Shown in pieces: positions 39,328-47,637 of a stretch of DNA of 64,000 nt (position 1 is the first letter of the stretch; every line of letters starts with the position of its first letter). A model generated the notes under the pieces. That model did no database searches. It was not told the origin of the DNA and saw nothing but the letters and a program-made list of their open reading frames with translations. The stretch is from Streptomyces sannanensis (GTDB taxonomy: Bacteria; Actinomycetota; Actinomycetes; Streptomycetales; Streptomycetaceae), in NCBI RefSeq assembly GCF_039536205.1, contig NZ_BAAAYL010000001.1, positions 6,634,001-6,698,000 of the forward strand, in the 5' to 3' direction. The translations under genes and the position numbers were made by a program.

Positions 39328-39983
39328 CGGGCAACTCCCAGCCTGGTCAGTTCGGCCTTGCTGGACTGCGTCAGCAGGCGCATCACCAGCACCGTCAGCA
39401 GCCCCTCGCTCACCGCGAGCGGGATCTGGGTGACCGCGAAGATGCCACCGAACTTGGCCAGCGCGCCGAGGAATCCGCTGCTCGGGTCCGGGAAGGCCAG
39501 CGCCAACTGGACGCTGGTGACGCAGTACGTGGAGAGGTCGGCGACGAAGGCGCCGAAGAACACGGCGACCATCAGCGGCACCCCCGACCGCCGGAGCAGC
39601 CAGTAGGTCCCGAATCCCGCCCAGGGGCCCGCGATCGCCATGGAGAATACGTTGGCACCCAGCGTGGTGAGCCCGCCGTGGGCCAGCAACAGGGCCTGGA
39701 ACAGCAGGGTGATGGTGCCCAGGACGGCCATGATCGGCGGTCTGAACAGGATCGCTCCCAGTCCGGTGCCGGTGGGATGGGAACAACTGCCTGTCACGGA
39801 TGGGAGCTTGAGTGCGGAGAGGACGAACGTGAAGGCTCCGGACGCGCCGAGCAGCAGGGTGCTCTCGGGATTCGCCCTGACTTCGCGGGTCAGTGCCCGT
39901 ACACCGTGGACGACGAAGGGGGCGGACGCGGCACCCCAGGCGACCGCGTGCAATGGGGGCAGATACCCCTCGGCTATGTGCAT
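39324..39983 (-). CDS. cbiM: Cobalt ECF transporter substrate-specific component CbiM
   Basis: A 219-residue protein that must begin [10 protein letters not shown], because the N-terminal Met-His pair is part of the cobalt-binding site in CbiM/NikM. Further motifs are [16 protein letters not shown] and FKFPSV-type LKLPSVTGS. Six to seven helices are predicted. A longer open frame upstream lies inside the riboswitch and is untranslated leader. It is the first gene of the cobalamin-controlled operon. Confidence 0.96.
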   Translation of the reverse strand: MHIAEGYLPPLHAVAWGAASAPFVVHGVRALTREVRANPESTLLLGASGAFTFVLSALKLPSVTGSCSHPTGTGLGAILFRPPIMAVLGTITLLFQALLLAHGGLTTLGANVFSMAIAGPWAGFGTYWLLRRSGVPLMVAVFFGAFVADLSTYCVTSVQLALAFPDPSSGFLGALAKFGGIFAVTQIPLAVSEGLLTVLVMRLLTQSSKAELTRLGVAR

Positions 39984-40024
39984 GTCTGAGAAGACCTCTC
40001 CAGCACCTCGTGGATGGACGACGC

Positions 40025-40200
40025 GCCCCGGCCGGTCTCCTGGCTGACGGGTCATGCCGCCCGGACTCCGCCTTCCCGGGGCGGCCGCGGTCTCCCGCGG
40101 ACGTCCCAGTGGCTCCCCCGAGGGGGTCGGAACCGGACTTCCCGATCACAGTGGCGAGGGCCGCACCGGTTCTTCACCGGTTTCCCGTGCACCAAGGCCC
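40025..40200 (-). ncRNA. Cobalamin riboswitch controlling cbiMNQO
   Basis: Read on the minus strand, the leader contains GGGAAACCGGTG, GCCACTGTGATCGGGAAGTC and GGGAGCCACTGGGA. It finishes with the B12 box CAGCCAGGAGACCGGCC (40046-40030), a full match to the rAGYCAGGAGACCKGCC consensus. The box lies 46 bases before the cbiM start, as expected for translational or transcriptional control. Adenosylcobalamin binding should turn cobalt uptake off. Outer limits are approximate. Confidence 0.95.
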
Positions 40201-40330
40201 TGTGACCCTATTGGGTACGGGGCCATTTGTCACAAGCGGCAGTACTGGCCGGTAACACAACGGGGCCGGATGCGGTAGTGGGCTCACCGGGGTCAGAATG
40301 GTGCAATGCCGGACAAAAAGAGGAGGCGGC

Positions 40331-40534
40331 ATGAACGCTGAGTCCGATTCCGAGCGGGAGCGGCTGGGTGGCGTGACTCCCGACAGGCTCCTGCACACCG
40401 GTGCGCGTGACGACGTGGACGCCGAGGATCTGGTTCTCGCCTCGGGGCGCGACATCACTCCGAAGAATCTGGAGTGGGCGCGGCGCCGCCTGGAAAAGGA
40501 AGGCCGCGCGGCCATCGACAAACAACTCCCCTGA
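40331..40534 (+). CDS. Small charged protein of 67 residues, unknown function
   Basis: A 67-residue, highly charged protein with AGGAGG five bases before the ATG. It contains a Glu/Arg-rich start, GVTPDRLLHTGARDDVDAED, and a C-terminal helix (NLEWARRRLEKEGRAAIDK). There is no signal peptide, cysteine pair or membrane segment. Proteins of this size and composition are widespread in streptomycetes without a known role. It stands alone between the cobalamin riboswitch and the CBS gene. Confidence 0.75.
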   Translation: MNAESDSERERLGGVTPDRLLHTGARDDVDAEDLVLASGRDITPKNLEWARRRLEKEGRAAIDKQLP

Positions 40535-40628
40535 TTCACCTTCTCCGTATGGCGGTGCGCGCCGGCCCCGGTCCACGGGAGGCGGTGCGCACCTTTATGC
40601 GCACTCCGGCCGGTCCGCCCAAGATCGC

Positions 40629-41048
40629 TCAGTCCGTTCCGTAGACGCTCTCCGTGAAGGACGCGATCTGGTTCGCGGGCAGCTTCCTCACGAGATTCGC
40701 CTCGCTGATCATGCCGACCGGCCTGCCGGCTTCCATGACGACGATCCTGCGCACCCGTGCCTCGCTCATCAGCTTGACCGCCTCCGCCGCTCCGGCGTCC
40801 GCGTCGACCGCGATCAGGTTGCCCTGGGCGAGGTCGCCCGCGGTCACCCTGGACGGGTCCTTGCCGGCCGCGACGCACTTCACCACGATGTCGCGGTCGG
40901 TGACGATCCCGGTCAGCTCTCCGTCGCTGCTTCTGACCGGAAGTGCGCCGAAATCGTGGTCGCGCATCACCTGTGCCGCGCGGTCGAGTGTCTCGGTCGC
41001 GGGAATGACACGGAGATCGCCGGTCATCAGGTCGCGAGCGGTGAGCAT
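40629..41048 (-). CDS. Tandem CBS-domain protein
   Basis: A 139-residue protein made only of two CBS domains: LTARDLMTGDLRVIPATETL with GIVTDRDIV, then ALKxx-type LAQGNLIAVDADAGAAEAV with VGMISEANLV. A Bateman pair like this binds adenine nucleotides or similar ligands. No output domain is attached, so it may bind a partner. GGAGG lies six bases before the ATG. A second CBS protein is encoded 640 bases away in the opposite direction. Confidence 0.93.
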   Translation of the reverse strand: MLTARDLMTGDLRVIPATETLDRAAQVMRDHDFGALPVRSSDGELTGIVTDRDIVVKCVAAGKDPSRVTAGDLAQGNLIAVDADAGAAEAVKLMSEARVRRIVVMEAGRPVGMISEANLVRKLPANQIASFTESVYGTD

Positions 41049-41687
41049 GGAGGCCTCCGGGCGGGATGTCGAGGGTCGCCACCGACATGCTGGCCGTGTT
41101 CGGGCCCGTATGCGAGCCGGAGATGCCGTACGGGTGAGCGGCCGCCCGGCCCACGGTCGTCCAGGTCGATCAGCAGGTCCCCGCCGCGGCGGGGCACACG
41201 CTGCAGTCCGCCCAGCGCCGGCCGGTGACCATGATCAGTGGGTATGCGTCGGCACGCGTGACGGAGAGGTCCCGAACCAACTCTCCGGTGGCAAGGGAGC
41301 CCAGCACGTCGACACCGCCCCCGGCGTCCAGATCGCACGTCCGCGCTACCGCCATCTCTGCAGGGCGCCGCAGGCCAGAAGGCCGACGTTCACACGATCG
41401 AGGCCAAGCCGCCCTTACTGACGCTCCCCAAACAGCAGTTACCAACCCTCCGGTCCGGCCGACTGAGGCGGCCCTGGCCCGGCCGGCCCCGGCTCGGGGC
41501 CGTTCGGCCCTCGATCGGGCCCGGTGCCCCGGCGGATCGTGGGAACCAGAACCACTCGACGACGCGGCAGGGCACCGCGTTCGGTGCATGACCGGACCCA
41601 CGGGGTGGCACAGGGCCGGGGAGATCGTGAGCGGTTCCGTCCACCCACGGGTGACCGCGCCGACAGTGACCAGTAGGAGCCGCAGAG
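41049..41687. other. 640-base gap with no convincing gene
   Basis: Open frames exist on both strands, but none has a ribosome-binding site, a recognisable motif or a clean composition signal. The minus strand around 41170-41370 (LATGELVRDLSVTRADAYPL) reads somewhat more like protein than the others and may be a decayed gene. The right end must hold the promoter of the CBS-BON gene. Confidence 0.4.
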
Positions 41688-42392
41688 ATGAAGCACTGCA
41701 GAGTCGGAAACCTGATGGTGGACGAGGTCGTCTCGGTCACCCCGTCGGCACCCTTCAAGGACGTCGCGAAGCTGCTCGCCGAGCACGACATCAGCGGTCT
41801 TCCCGTCCTGGACGACGACGACCGGGTCCTCGGGGTCGTCTCCGAGAGCGATCTCCTGGTCCGCCAGGCATCGGCCGGGCAGCCGGAGCCGGAACCGAAC
41901 GGCCCTCGGCACGCAGGCCAGGACACTCCGGGCACAGCCAGGTGGGATGCCCTCACTGCCACGCAGCTGATGTCCGCACCGGCTGTCACCGTCCGTGCCC
42001 AGGACACGGTCGCGGAGGCGGCTCGTACGATGATCCGGCGCGGCGTGGAGCGTCTTCCCGTCGTCGACGAGGAGGACCGCCTCGTCGGCATCGTGACCCG
42101 GCGCGATCTCCTCAAGGTCTTCCTGCGGCCCGACCGGGAGATCCGCCAACGGGTGATCGAGGACGTCCTTCTGGACACGATGCGGCTGGCGCCCGATGCC
42201 GTCGCCGTGCACGTCCTCGACGGCGTGGTCACCCTGGAAGGGCAGCTGGAGAAGAGCACTGACATCCATGTCGTCCGGCGGCTGACCGAGCGGATCGACG
42301 GCGTGGTGTCGGTGGCCGACCACCTCACCGCACGCGTCGACGACTCCCGCACGACGCCGTCCGACCGGACGGCAGACCACATCGCGTGGTGA
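41688..42392 (+). CDS. CBS-CBS-BON protein
   Basis: A 234-residue protein. Two CBS repeats (VGNLMVDEVVSVTPSAPFKD with VLGVVSESDLL, then TATQLMSAPAVTVRAQDTV with LVGIVTRRDLL) are joined by a polar linker at about 65-90. A BON domain follows at about 150-217 (VHVLDGVVTLEGQLEKSTD, then GVVSVADHL). BON domains often bind membranes or phospholipid. The combination recurs in actinobacteria, often in dormancy or hypoxia regulons with universal stress proteins, but none is adjacent here. GGAG precedes the ATG by seven bases. Confidence 0.94.
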   Translation: MKHCRVGNLMVDEVVSVTPSAPFKDVAKLLAEHDISGLPVLDDDDRVLGVVSESDLLVRQASAGQPEPEPNGPRHAGQDTPGTARWDALTATQLMSAPAVTVRAQDTVAEAARTMIRRGVERLPVVDEEDRLVGIVTRRDLLKVFLRPDREIRQRVIEDVLLDTMRLAPDAVAVHVLDGVVTLEGQLEKSTDIHVVRRLTERIDGVVSVADHLTARVDDSRTTPSDRTADHIAW

Positions 42393-42762
42393 CGTCGGCC
42401 CCGCGCCGTGCGTTACGGCGGCGCCCCCGACGCCTCGGATCGGGCCGGCCGGAGCACCCCCCCCGCGGACTGACGACGGCGGACGGTCAGCGGCCGCGGA
42501 CCGAGGACGTCGGTTCCGGAACGGGGTGCGCGGGCGTGCTCACCCTGGTCGTTCACCCGGATGGTGACCTTCCCGCCGGTCTGCGTGGCCGCCGGGACGT
42601 CAACGGTCCCGGTGTGCTGCCGGGCCGCCGGATGCTGCCGGACCGCCTCCGCCGCGCTCCGCCTTCCCGGGGCGGCCGCTCAGGGACCGCTCGGCCCCGG
42701 AGGGGCGGCGGCGAGCACCCGAACGGGCGACGTACCGGCACGCACGCCTGTACGTTGGTGCC
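42393..42762. other. 370-base intergenic region, nothing identified
   Basis: Very GC-rich, with no reading frame showing a plausible start or known motif, and no clear long inverted repeat. It separates the CBS-BON gene from an MpaB-like gene on the same strand and should contain the latter's promoter. Confidence 0.4.
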
Positions 42763-43659
42763 GTGCGGAGCATGAGAGACGCGGACCCCGGCCTCTTCGG
42801 GCCTGCCTCGGTGACCTGGCAGTTGCACGGTGATCCGATGATGTGGGTGGCGGGCGTTCGCGCGCTCTACCTCCAGGCGCTGCACCCCCGCGCGGTTCGC
42901 GGTGTCTTCCGGAACTCCACAGTGTTTGATGAAAAGAGGGGCAGGCGCGACGCCTGGGGCCGGCTGATGCGCACCGCCGGCTTCGTCGGCACCATCACCT
43001 ACGGCACCACCGAGGCCGCGGAGAAAGCCGGCGCCCGCGTCCGCCGAATCCACCGGACGCTCGGCGTCGACGAGCCGGAGCTGCTGCTCTGGGTGCACTG
43101 CGCCGAAGCCGACTCGTATCTGAGCGTGCTGCGCCGCTCCGGATTCGTCCTCACCGATGCGCAGGCCGACCGCTACATCGACGAACACCGCACAAGCGCC
43201 CGGCTGGTCGGTCTCGACCCGGCGGGGGTGCCGTCGAACACCGCGGAACTCGCCGCGTACTTCGAGAAGGTACGTCCCGAGCTGGCCGCCGGCCCCGAGG
43301 CGCACGAGGTCGACGCCTTCCTGCGCCGACCCCCGGTGCCCGCGCCGCTGGTCCCGGCGCGTGAAGTGCTGTGGCGGCGCGTGGCCGCGCTCGCCTACGC
43401 CGCTCTGCCTCCGTACGCCCATGAGCTCTACGGCAGACCCGTGTCTGCACCGGCCGCGGTCACCCGTCAACTCGCGCTCGCCGGCACCCTGCTGCGCTGC
43501 ATTCCCGCACGTGTGCGCTGGCAACTCCCGCCCAAACACATCCTGCGGGCCATGGCGAGGCTCGGCCCCGAAAGCCGCCCGGCACCGTACAAACTTCGCA
43601 GACAGGCCGCCATACTGGACGGAGCGGGGTCGACGAGGGCGCATCGGCGGAGCGAGTGA
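42763..43659 (+). CDS. Oxygenase MpaB-family protein (DUF2236)
   Basis: A 298-residue soluble protein, almost wholly helical. LHGDPMMWVAGVRALYLQALHPRAV near the N terminus, YGTTEAAEKAG (about 80) and the central LLLWVHCAEADSYL mark the DUF2236/MpaB family, related to latex-clearing rubber oxygenases and fungal MpaB. Conserved histidines in LHGDP, LHPRA and WVHC are candidate heme ligands. The physiological substrate of streptomycete members is unknown. Start is a GTG, with an ATG three codons on as alternative. It precedes the kinase gene by 142 bases. Confidence 0.9.
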   Translation: MRSMRDADPGLFGPASVTWQLHGDPMMWVAGVRALYLQALHPRAVRGVFRNSTVFDEKRGRRDAWGRLMRTAGFVGTITYGTTEAAEKAGARVRRIHRTLGVDEPELLLWVHCAEADSYLSVLRRSGFVLTDAQADRYIDEHRTSARLVGLDPAGVPSNTAELAAYFEKVRPELAAGPEAHEVDAFLRRPPVPAPLVPAREVLWRRVAALAYAALPPYAHELYGRPVSAPAAVTRQLALAGTLLRCIPARVRWQLPPKHILRAMARLGPESRPAPYKLRRQAAILDGAGSTRAHRRSE

Positions 43660-43801
43660 GCCAAAGGGGGGCGCGGGCGCCGAAAGGGAGAACGCGTGCA
43701 GGCCCGAGGAGCGAGGGCCGAGCACGATCGACCGTCGGCGCACGCTGGAGCCCCCCGGAGGCGAACCGAGCCGGAGACAACGACGGGGGCGACGGCACGC
43801 A

Positions 43802-46015
43802 ATGGGGGACACCAGGCTGATCCACGGAAGGTACCGGCTGCTCGAACTGATCGGGCGCGGCGGAATGGGCGAAGTATGGCGGGCCCACGACGAGTCCCTC
43901 GGCCGTCGCGTCGCCGTCAAGTGCCTGAAGCCGCTGGGCATGCAGCGCGAGGAGACCCGCTCCGGAGTGCTGCGCGAACGCTTCCGGCGCGAGGCCAGGG
44001 TCGCCGCCGCGCTCCAGCACCGCGGGGTAACCGTCATCCATGACTTCGGCGAGGAGGACGGCGTCCTCTATCTGGTCATGGAGTTACTGGAGGGGCGCAA
44101 CCTCAGCCAGTTGCTGGAGGGGAACAAACACCACCCGCTTCCCGTGCCCGAAGTCCTGGACATCGCCGAACAGGTGGCCGCCGCCCTCGCCTACTGCCAT
44201 GAACAGGGCATCGTGCACCGCGACCTGAAGCCCGCCAACATCATGCGGCTCGCCGACGGCACGGTGAAGATCTGCGACTTCGGCATCGCCCGCCTCGGCC
44301 ATGACATCGGCTTCACCGCCCGGCTCACCGGCACCGGCATCGCCATGGGCACACCCCACTACATGTCGCCCGAACAGATCGGCGGCGGGCCCGTGGACCA
44401 CCGCAGCGATCTCTACTCGCTGGGCTGCGTGCTGTACGAGATCGCCACCGGCGCCCCGCCGTTCGACCTCGACGACGCCTGGGCGGTCCTCGTCGGCCAC
44501 CGCGACACCCCGCCCCGGCCGCCGGGCAGCCACCGCCCGGACCTCCCCGAGTTCCTCGACCGGGTCGTACTCGATCTGCTCGCCAAGACCCCGGAGGAAC
44601 GCCCCGCCGACGCCCGGGACCTCGCGCGACGGCTGGCCGCCGGACATCCCGCCGGCCACCGGCCCGAACCGGTGCTCCACACTGCCGCCGGGCAGCCCGT
44701 GCCCCGCGCTCCCCGGCTGCCGTCCTGGACCCGCGGCATGACCACCGGACACAAGGCGGCCGCCGCCTCCACGTCCACGCTCAAGGCCACCCCGCCCGAC
44801 CCCAGCGCCGGCCTGACCGGCGCCTGGACCACCTCCGAGGTCCGGCGCGACCGCCCGCCGGCTCCGGAACGCCCCACCCCACCGCCCGAACTGCTCGGTG
44901 CCCTGACGGGGCGGCACAACGCGGGACTCGGCCTGGCGCGGCTCGGCCGCTGGGAGGATGCAGGAGAGGTGCACCGCGGGGTGGCCGCCGAGCGCGAGCA
45001 TCTGCTGGGCCCCGACCACCCCGACACCCTCGCCAGCCGCTTCGAGATCGGGTTCACGCTCAGCAGGACCGGGCGCGCGGCCGACGCGCTGCGCGAGTTC
45101 GGCCGGGTGGCCGACGGCCGGGAACGCACCATGGGCGCCGATCATCCGGAGACCCTGGCCGCACGCCAGGAGACCGCCTACGTCCTCGGGCAGCTCGGCA
45201 GGCACTTCGAGGCGCACCAGGTGTACTCCGCGGTGCTCGCCGCCCGCGCGCGCACCATGGGTGCCGACCACCCCGACACCCTGCGCTGCCGCCACAACCT
45301 CGCCTTCAACCTCGGCAGGCTGGGCCGTCTCGAGGACTCCTACCGTATGGCGCACGAGGTCGCGGAGGCCCGCGCCCGGGTCCTCGGCCCCGACCACCCC
45401 GACACCCTGGTGACCCGCTACGAGGTCGCGTACGCGCTGGGCCAGCTGGGCAACTGGACGGAGGCGCTCCGGACCTACCGCGAGGTGGCCGCCGCCCGCA
45501 CACGGGCGCTCGGGGCCGACCACCCCGACACCCTCGCCGCCCGGTACGAGGTCGGCATCAGCCTCGGCCGCCTCGGTCGCAGCACCGAGGCCCTGGAGCT
45601 GTACCGTTCGCTCGTCGACGACCGCACCCGGGTGCACGGTCCGAACCATCCCGAGACCCTGCGCGCCCGGCACGGCCTCGGCGTCAATCTGGGCCGCCTG
45701 GGCCGCTGGGAGGAGGCTCTCGCCGAGGCCCGCGACGTGTGCGCGATCCGCGAGCGGGTCCTCGGCCACGACCACCCCGACACGCTCGTCAGCCGCCGCG
45801 AGGTCGCCGTCGGCCTCGGCTGGCTGGGCCGCTGGGCGGATGCGCTGACCGTCTACCGCCAGGTCGCCGAGGCCCGCGAACGGGTCCTCGGCGCCGACCA
45901 CCCCGACGCGCTGGCCAGCCGCGGGGACGAGGCGCAGTGCCTGGAACAGCTGGGCCGCGGCCGGGAGGCGGTGGAGATCTACCGCCGGGTGGCGGCGCTG
46001 CGGAGGCGTGCCTGA
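43802..46015 (+). CDS. Soluble Ser/Thr protein kinase with C-terminal tetratricopeptide repeats
   Basis: A 737-residue kinase. The domain at 10-275 has glycine loop GRGGMGEVW (18-26), Lys40, HRDLKPAN (139-146), DFG (159-161) and GTPHYMSPEQ, so it should be active. A Pro/Ala-rich linker (about 285-365) leads to eight or nine 42-residue TPR units, each with a GxDHPDTL signature as in kinesin-light-chain TPRs. No transmembrane helix is present, unlike PknB or PASTA kinases, so it works in the cytoplasm with protein partners bound by the TPR array. The ATG has no clear Shine-Dalgarno, but the conserved Y-R-L-L-E start fixes the region. Confidence 0.95.
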   Translation: MGDTRLIHGRYRLLELIGRGGMGEVWRAHDESLGRRVAVKCLKPLGMQREETRSGVLRERFRREARVAAALQHRGVTVIHDFGEEDGVLYLVMELLEGRNLSQLLEGNKHHPLPVPEVLDIAEQVAAALAYCHEQGIVHRDLKPANIMRLADGTVKICDFGIARLGHDIGFTARLTGTGIAMGTPHYMSPEQIGGGPVDHRSDLYSLGCVLYEIATGAPPFDLDDAWAVLVGHRDTPPRPPGSHRPDLPEFLDRVVLDLLAKTPEERPADARDLARRLAAGHPAGHRPEPVLHTAAGQPVPRAPRLPSWTRGMTTGHKAAAASTSTLKATPPDPSAGLTGAWTTSEVRRDRPPAPERPTPPPELLGALTGRHNAGLGLARLGRWEDAGEVHRGVAAEREHLLGPDHPDTLASRFEIGFTLSRTGRAADALREFGRVADGRERTMGADHPETLAARQETAYVLGQLGRHFEAHQVYSAVLAARARTMGADHPDTLRCRHNLAFNLGRLGRLEDSYRMAHEVAEARARVLGPDHPDTLVTRYEVAYALGQLGNWTEALRTYREVAAARTRALGADHPDTLAARYEVGISLGRLGRSTEALELYRSLVDDRTRVHGPNHPETLRARHGLGVNLGRLGRWEEALAEARDVCAIRERVLGHDHPDTLVSRREVAVGLGWLGRWADALTVYRQVAEARERVLGADHPDALASRGDEAQCLEQLGRGREAVEIYRRVAALRRRA

Positions 46016-46061
46016 GCCGCTGCCCCCTGGCACCAGCCGTCCGCGCGTGCTACCAAGGGCC

Positions 46062-47636
46062 ATGCCCGCACATGCCGAGTTCGTCAAAGACGTATACGAC
46101 GCGGTGATCGTCGGCGGAGGCCACAACGGTCTTGTCGCCGCCGCCTATCTGGCCCGCGCCGGGCGGTCCGTGATCGTGCTGGAGCGCCTGGGGCACACCG
46201 GCGGGGCGGCCGTGTCGGCCCGGCCGTTCGCCGGTGTCGACGCCCGGCTCTCCCGCTACTCCTATCTGGTGTCGCTGCTGCCCGAGAAGATCATGCGTGA
46301 CCTGGGCCTGCGGTTCACCCTGCGCAAGCGGTCCGTCTCCTCCTACACCCCGGTGGTGCGCGGCGGCCGGGCGACGGGGCTGCTGGTCGGCGGCGGGGAG
46401 GACCGCACCCGGGAGTCCTTCAGGGCACTGACCGGATCCGACGCCGAGTACGCGGCCTGGCGGGAGTTCTACGGGATGACGCGGCGTGTGGCCGAGCGGG
46501 TCTTCCCCACCCTCACCGAGCCGCTCCCGACCCGGGACGCGCTACGCGAACGCGTCGATGACGACGACGCCTGGCGGATGCTCTTCGAGGAACCGATAGG
46601 TGTCGCCGTCGAACGGCGCTTCACGGACGACCTGGTCCGTGGAGTCGTCCTCACCGACGCCCTCATCGGCACCTTCGCGGACGCCCACGACCCGTCCCTG
46701 GTCCAGAACCGCTGCTTCCTCTACCACGTGATCGGCGGAGGCACCGGTGACTGGGACGTGCCGGTCGGCGGGATGGGCGCGCTCACGGACGCGCTGGCCG
46801 CCGCGGCGCGCGAGGCGGGCGCGGAGATCGCCACCGGGCGCGAGGCGATCCGGATCGACACCGACGGCGGCCACGCGGAGGTCGCCTTCCGCACGGATGC
46901 CGGGGAGGGCGCGGTCGCCGCCCGGCACGTCCTGGTCAACGCCTCGCCCGAGACGCTCGCCGGTCTGCTCGGCGAGGAACCGCCGCCGGGGGCGGCCGAG
47001 GGCGCGCAGCTCAAGGTGAACATGCTGCTGCGCCGGCTGCCGCGGCTGCGCGACCGGTCGGTCGACCCACGCGAGGCGTTCTCCGGCACCTTCCACATCG
47101 CCGAGGGATACGGACAGTTGGCTGCCGCCTACGAAGAGGCCGTGGCGGGCCGGCTGCCCAGCGCCCCGCCGTCGGAGATCTACTGTCACTCACTGACCGA
47201 CCCCTCGATCCTCGCTCCCGAACTCGCCGAGCGGGGTCACCACACGCTCACGCTCTTCGGACTGCACACTCCCGCCCGCCTCTTCGCCCGGGACAACGCC
47301 GCGGCACGGGACGCCCTGCTCAAGGCCACCCTCGCGGAACTGGACGCACATCTGGAGGAGCCGATCACCGACTGCCTCGCGCTCGACGAGGACGGCAGGC
47401 CCTGCATCGAGGTCAGGACCCCGCTCGACCTGGAGCTCGAATTGCGGCTGCCGGGAGGCAACATCTTCCACCGCGCCCTCGCCTTCCCGTACGCCGACGA
47501 GACGGCCGGGACGGGGAGGTGGGGCGTGGCGACGGCGCACCCGAACGTACTGCTGTGCGGGGCGGGCGCCGTACGCGGAGGAGGGGTCAGCGGCATCCCC
47601 GGCCACAACGCCGCGATGGCCGTACTCGGCAGATAG
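46062..47636 (+). CDS. NAD(P)/FAD-dependent oxidoreductase, phytoene-desaturase/PYROXD2-like
   Basis: A 524-residue flavoprotein with the dinucleotide motif DAVIVGGGHNGLVAA (13-27) and VIVLERLGHTGGAA. The C terminus CGAGAVRGGGVSGIPGHNAA is the FAD-binding motif of carotenoid-desaturase-like enzymes and matches the PYROXD2 branch closely. No carotenoid gene is nearby, so a carotenoid role is not supported. The start is the ATG 54 bases after an earlier GTG-type option; AAGGG lies just before it and the Rossmann strand follows at once. It is 46 bases after the kinase gene. Confidence 0.92.
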   Translation: MPAHAEFVKDVYDAVIVGGGHNGLVAAAYLARAGRSVIVLERLGHTGGAAVSARPFAGVDARLSRYSYLVSLLPEKIMRDLGLRFTLRKRSVSSYTPVVRGGRATGLLVGGGEDRTRESFRALTGSDAEYAAWREFYGMTRRVAERVFPTLTEPLPTRDALRERVDDDDAWRMLFEEPIGVAVERRFTDDLVRGVVLTDALIGTFADAHDPSLVQNRCFLYHVIGGGTGDWDVPVGGMGALTDALAAAAREAGAEIATGREAIRIDTDGGHAEVAFRTDAGEGAVAARHVLVNASPETLAGLLGEEPPPGAAEGAQLKVNMLLRRLPRLRDRSVDPREAFSGTFHIAEGYGQLAAAYEEAVAGRLPSAPPSEIYCHSLTDPSILAPELAERGHHTLTLFGLHTPARLFARDNAAARDALLKATLAELDAHLEEPITDCLALDEDGRPCIEVRTPLDLELELRLPGGNIFHRALAFPYADETAGTGRWGVATAHPNVLLCGAGAVRGGGVSGIPGHNAAMAVLGR

Positions 47637-47637
47637 C

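Noticed and set aside
46062..47636. Carotenoid biosynthesis cluster based on the phytoene-desaturase-like gene
   Set aside because: The sequence fits the PYROXD2 branch and no crtB, crtE or cyclase gene is nearby.
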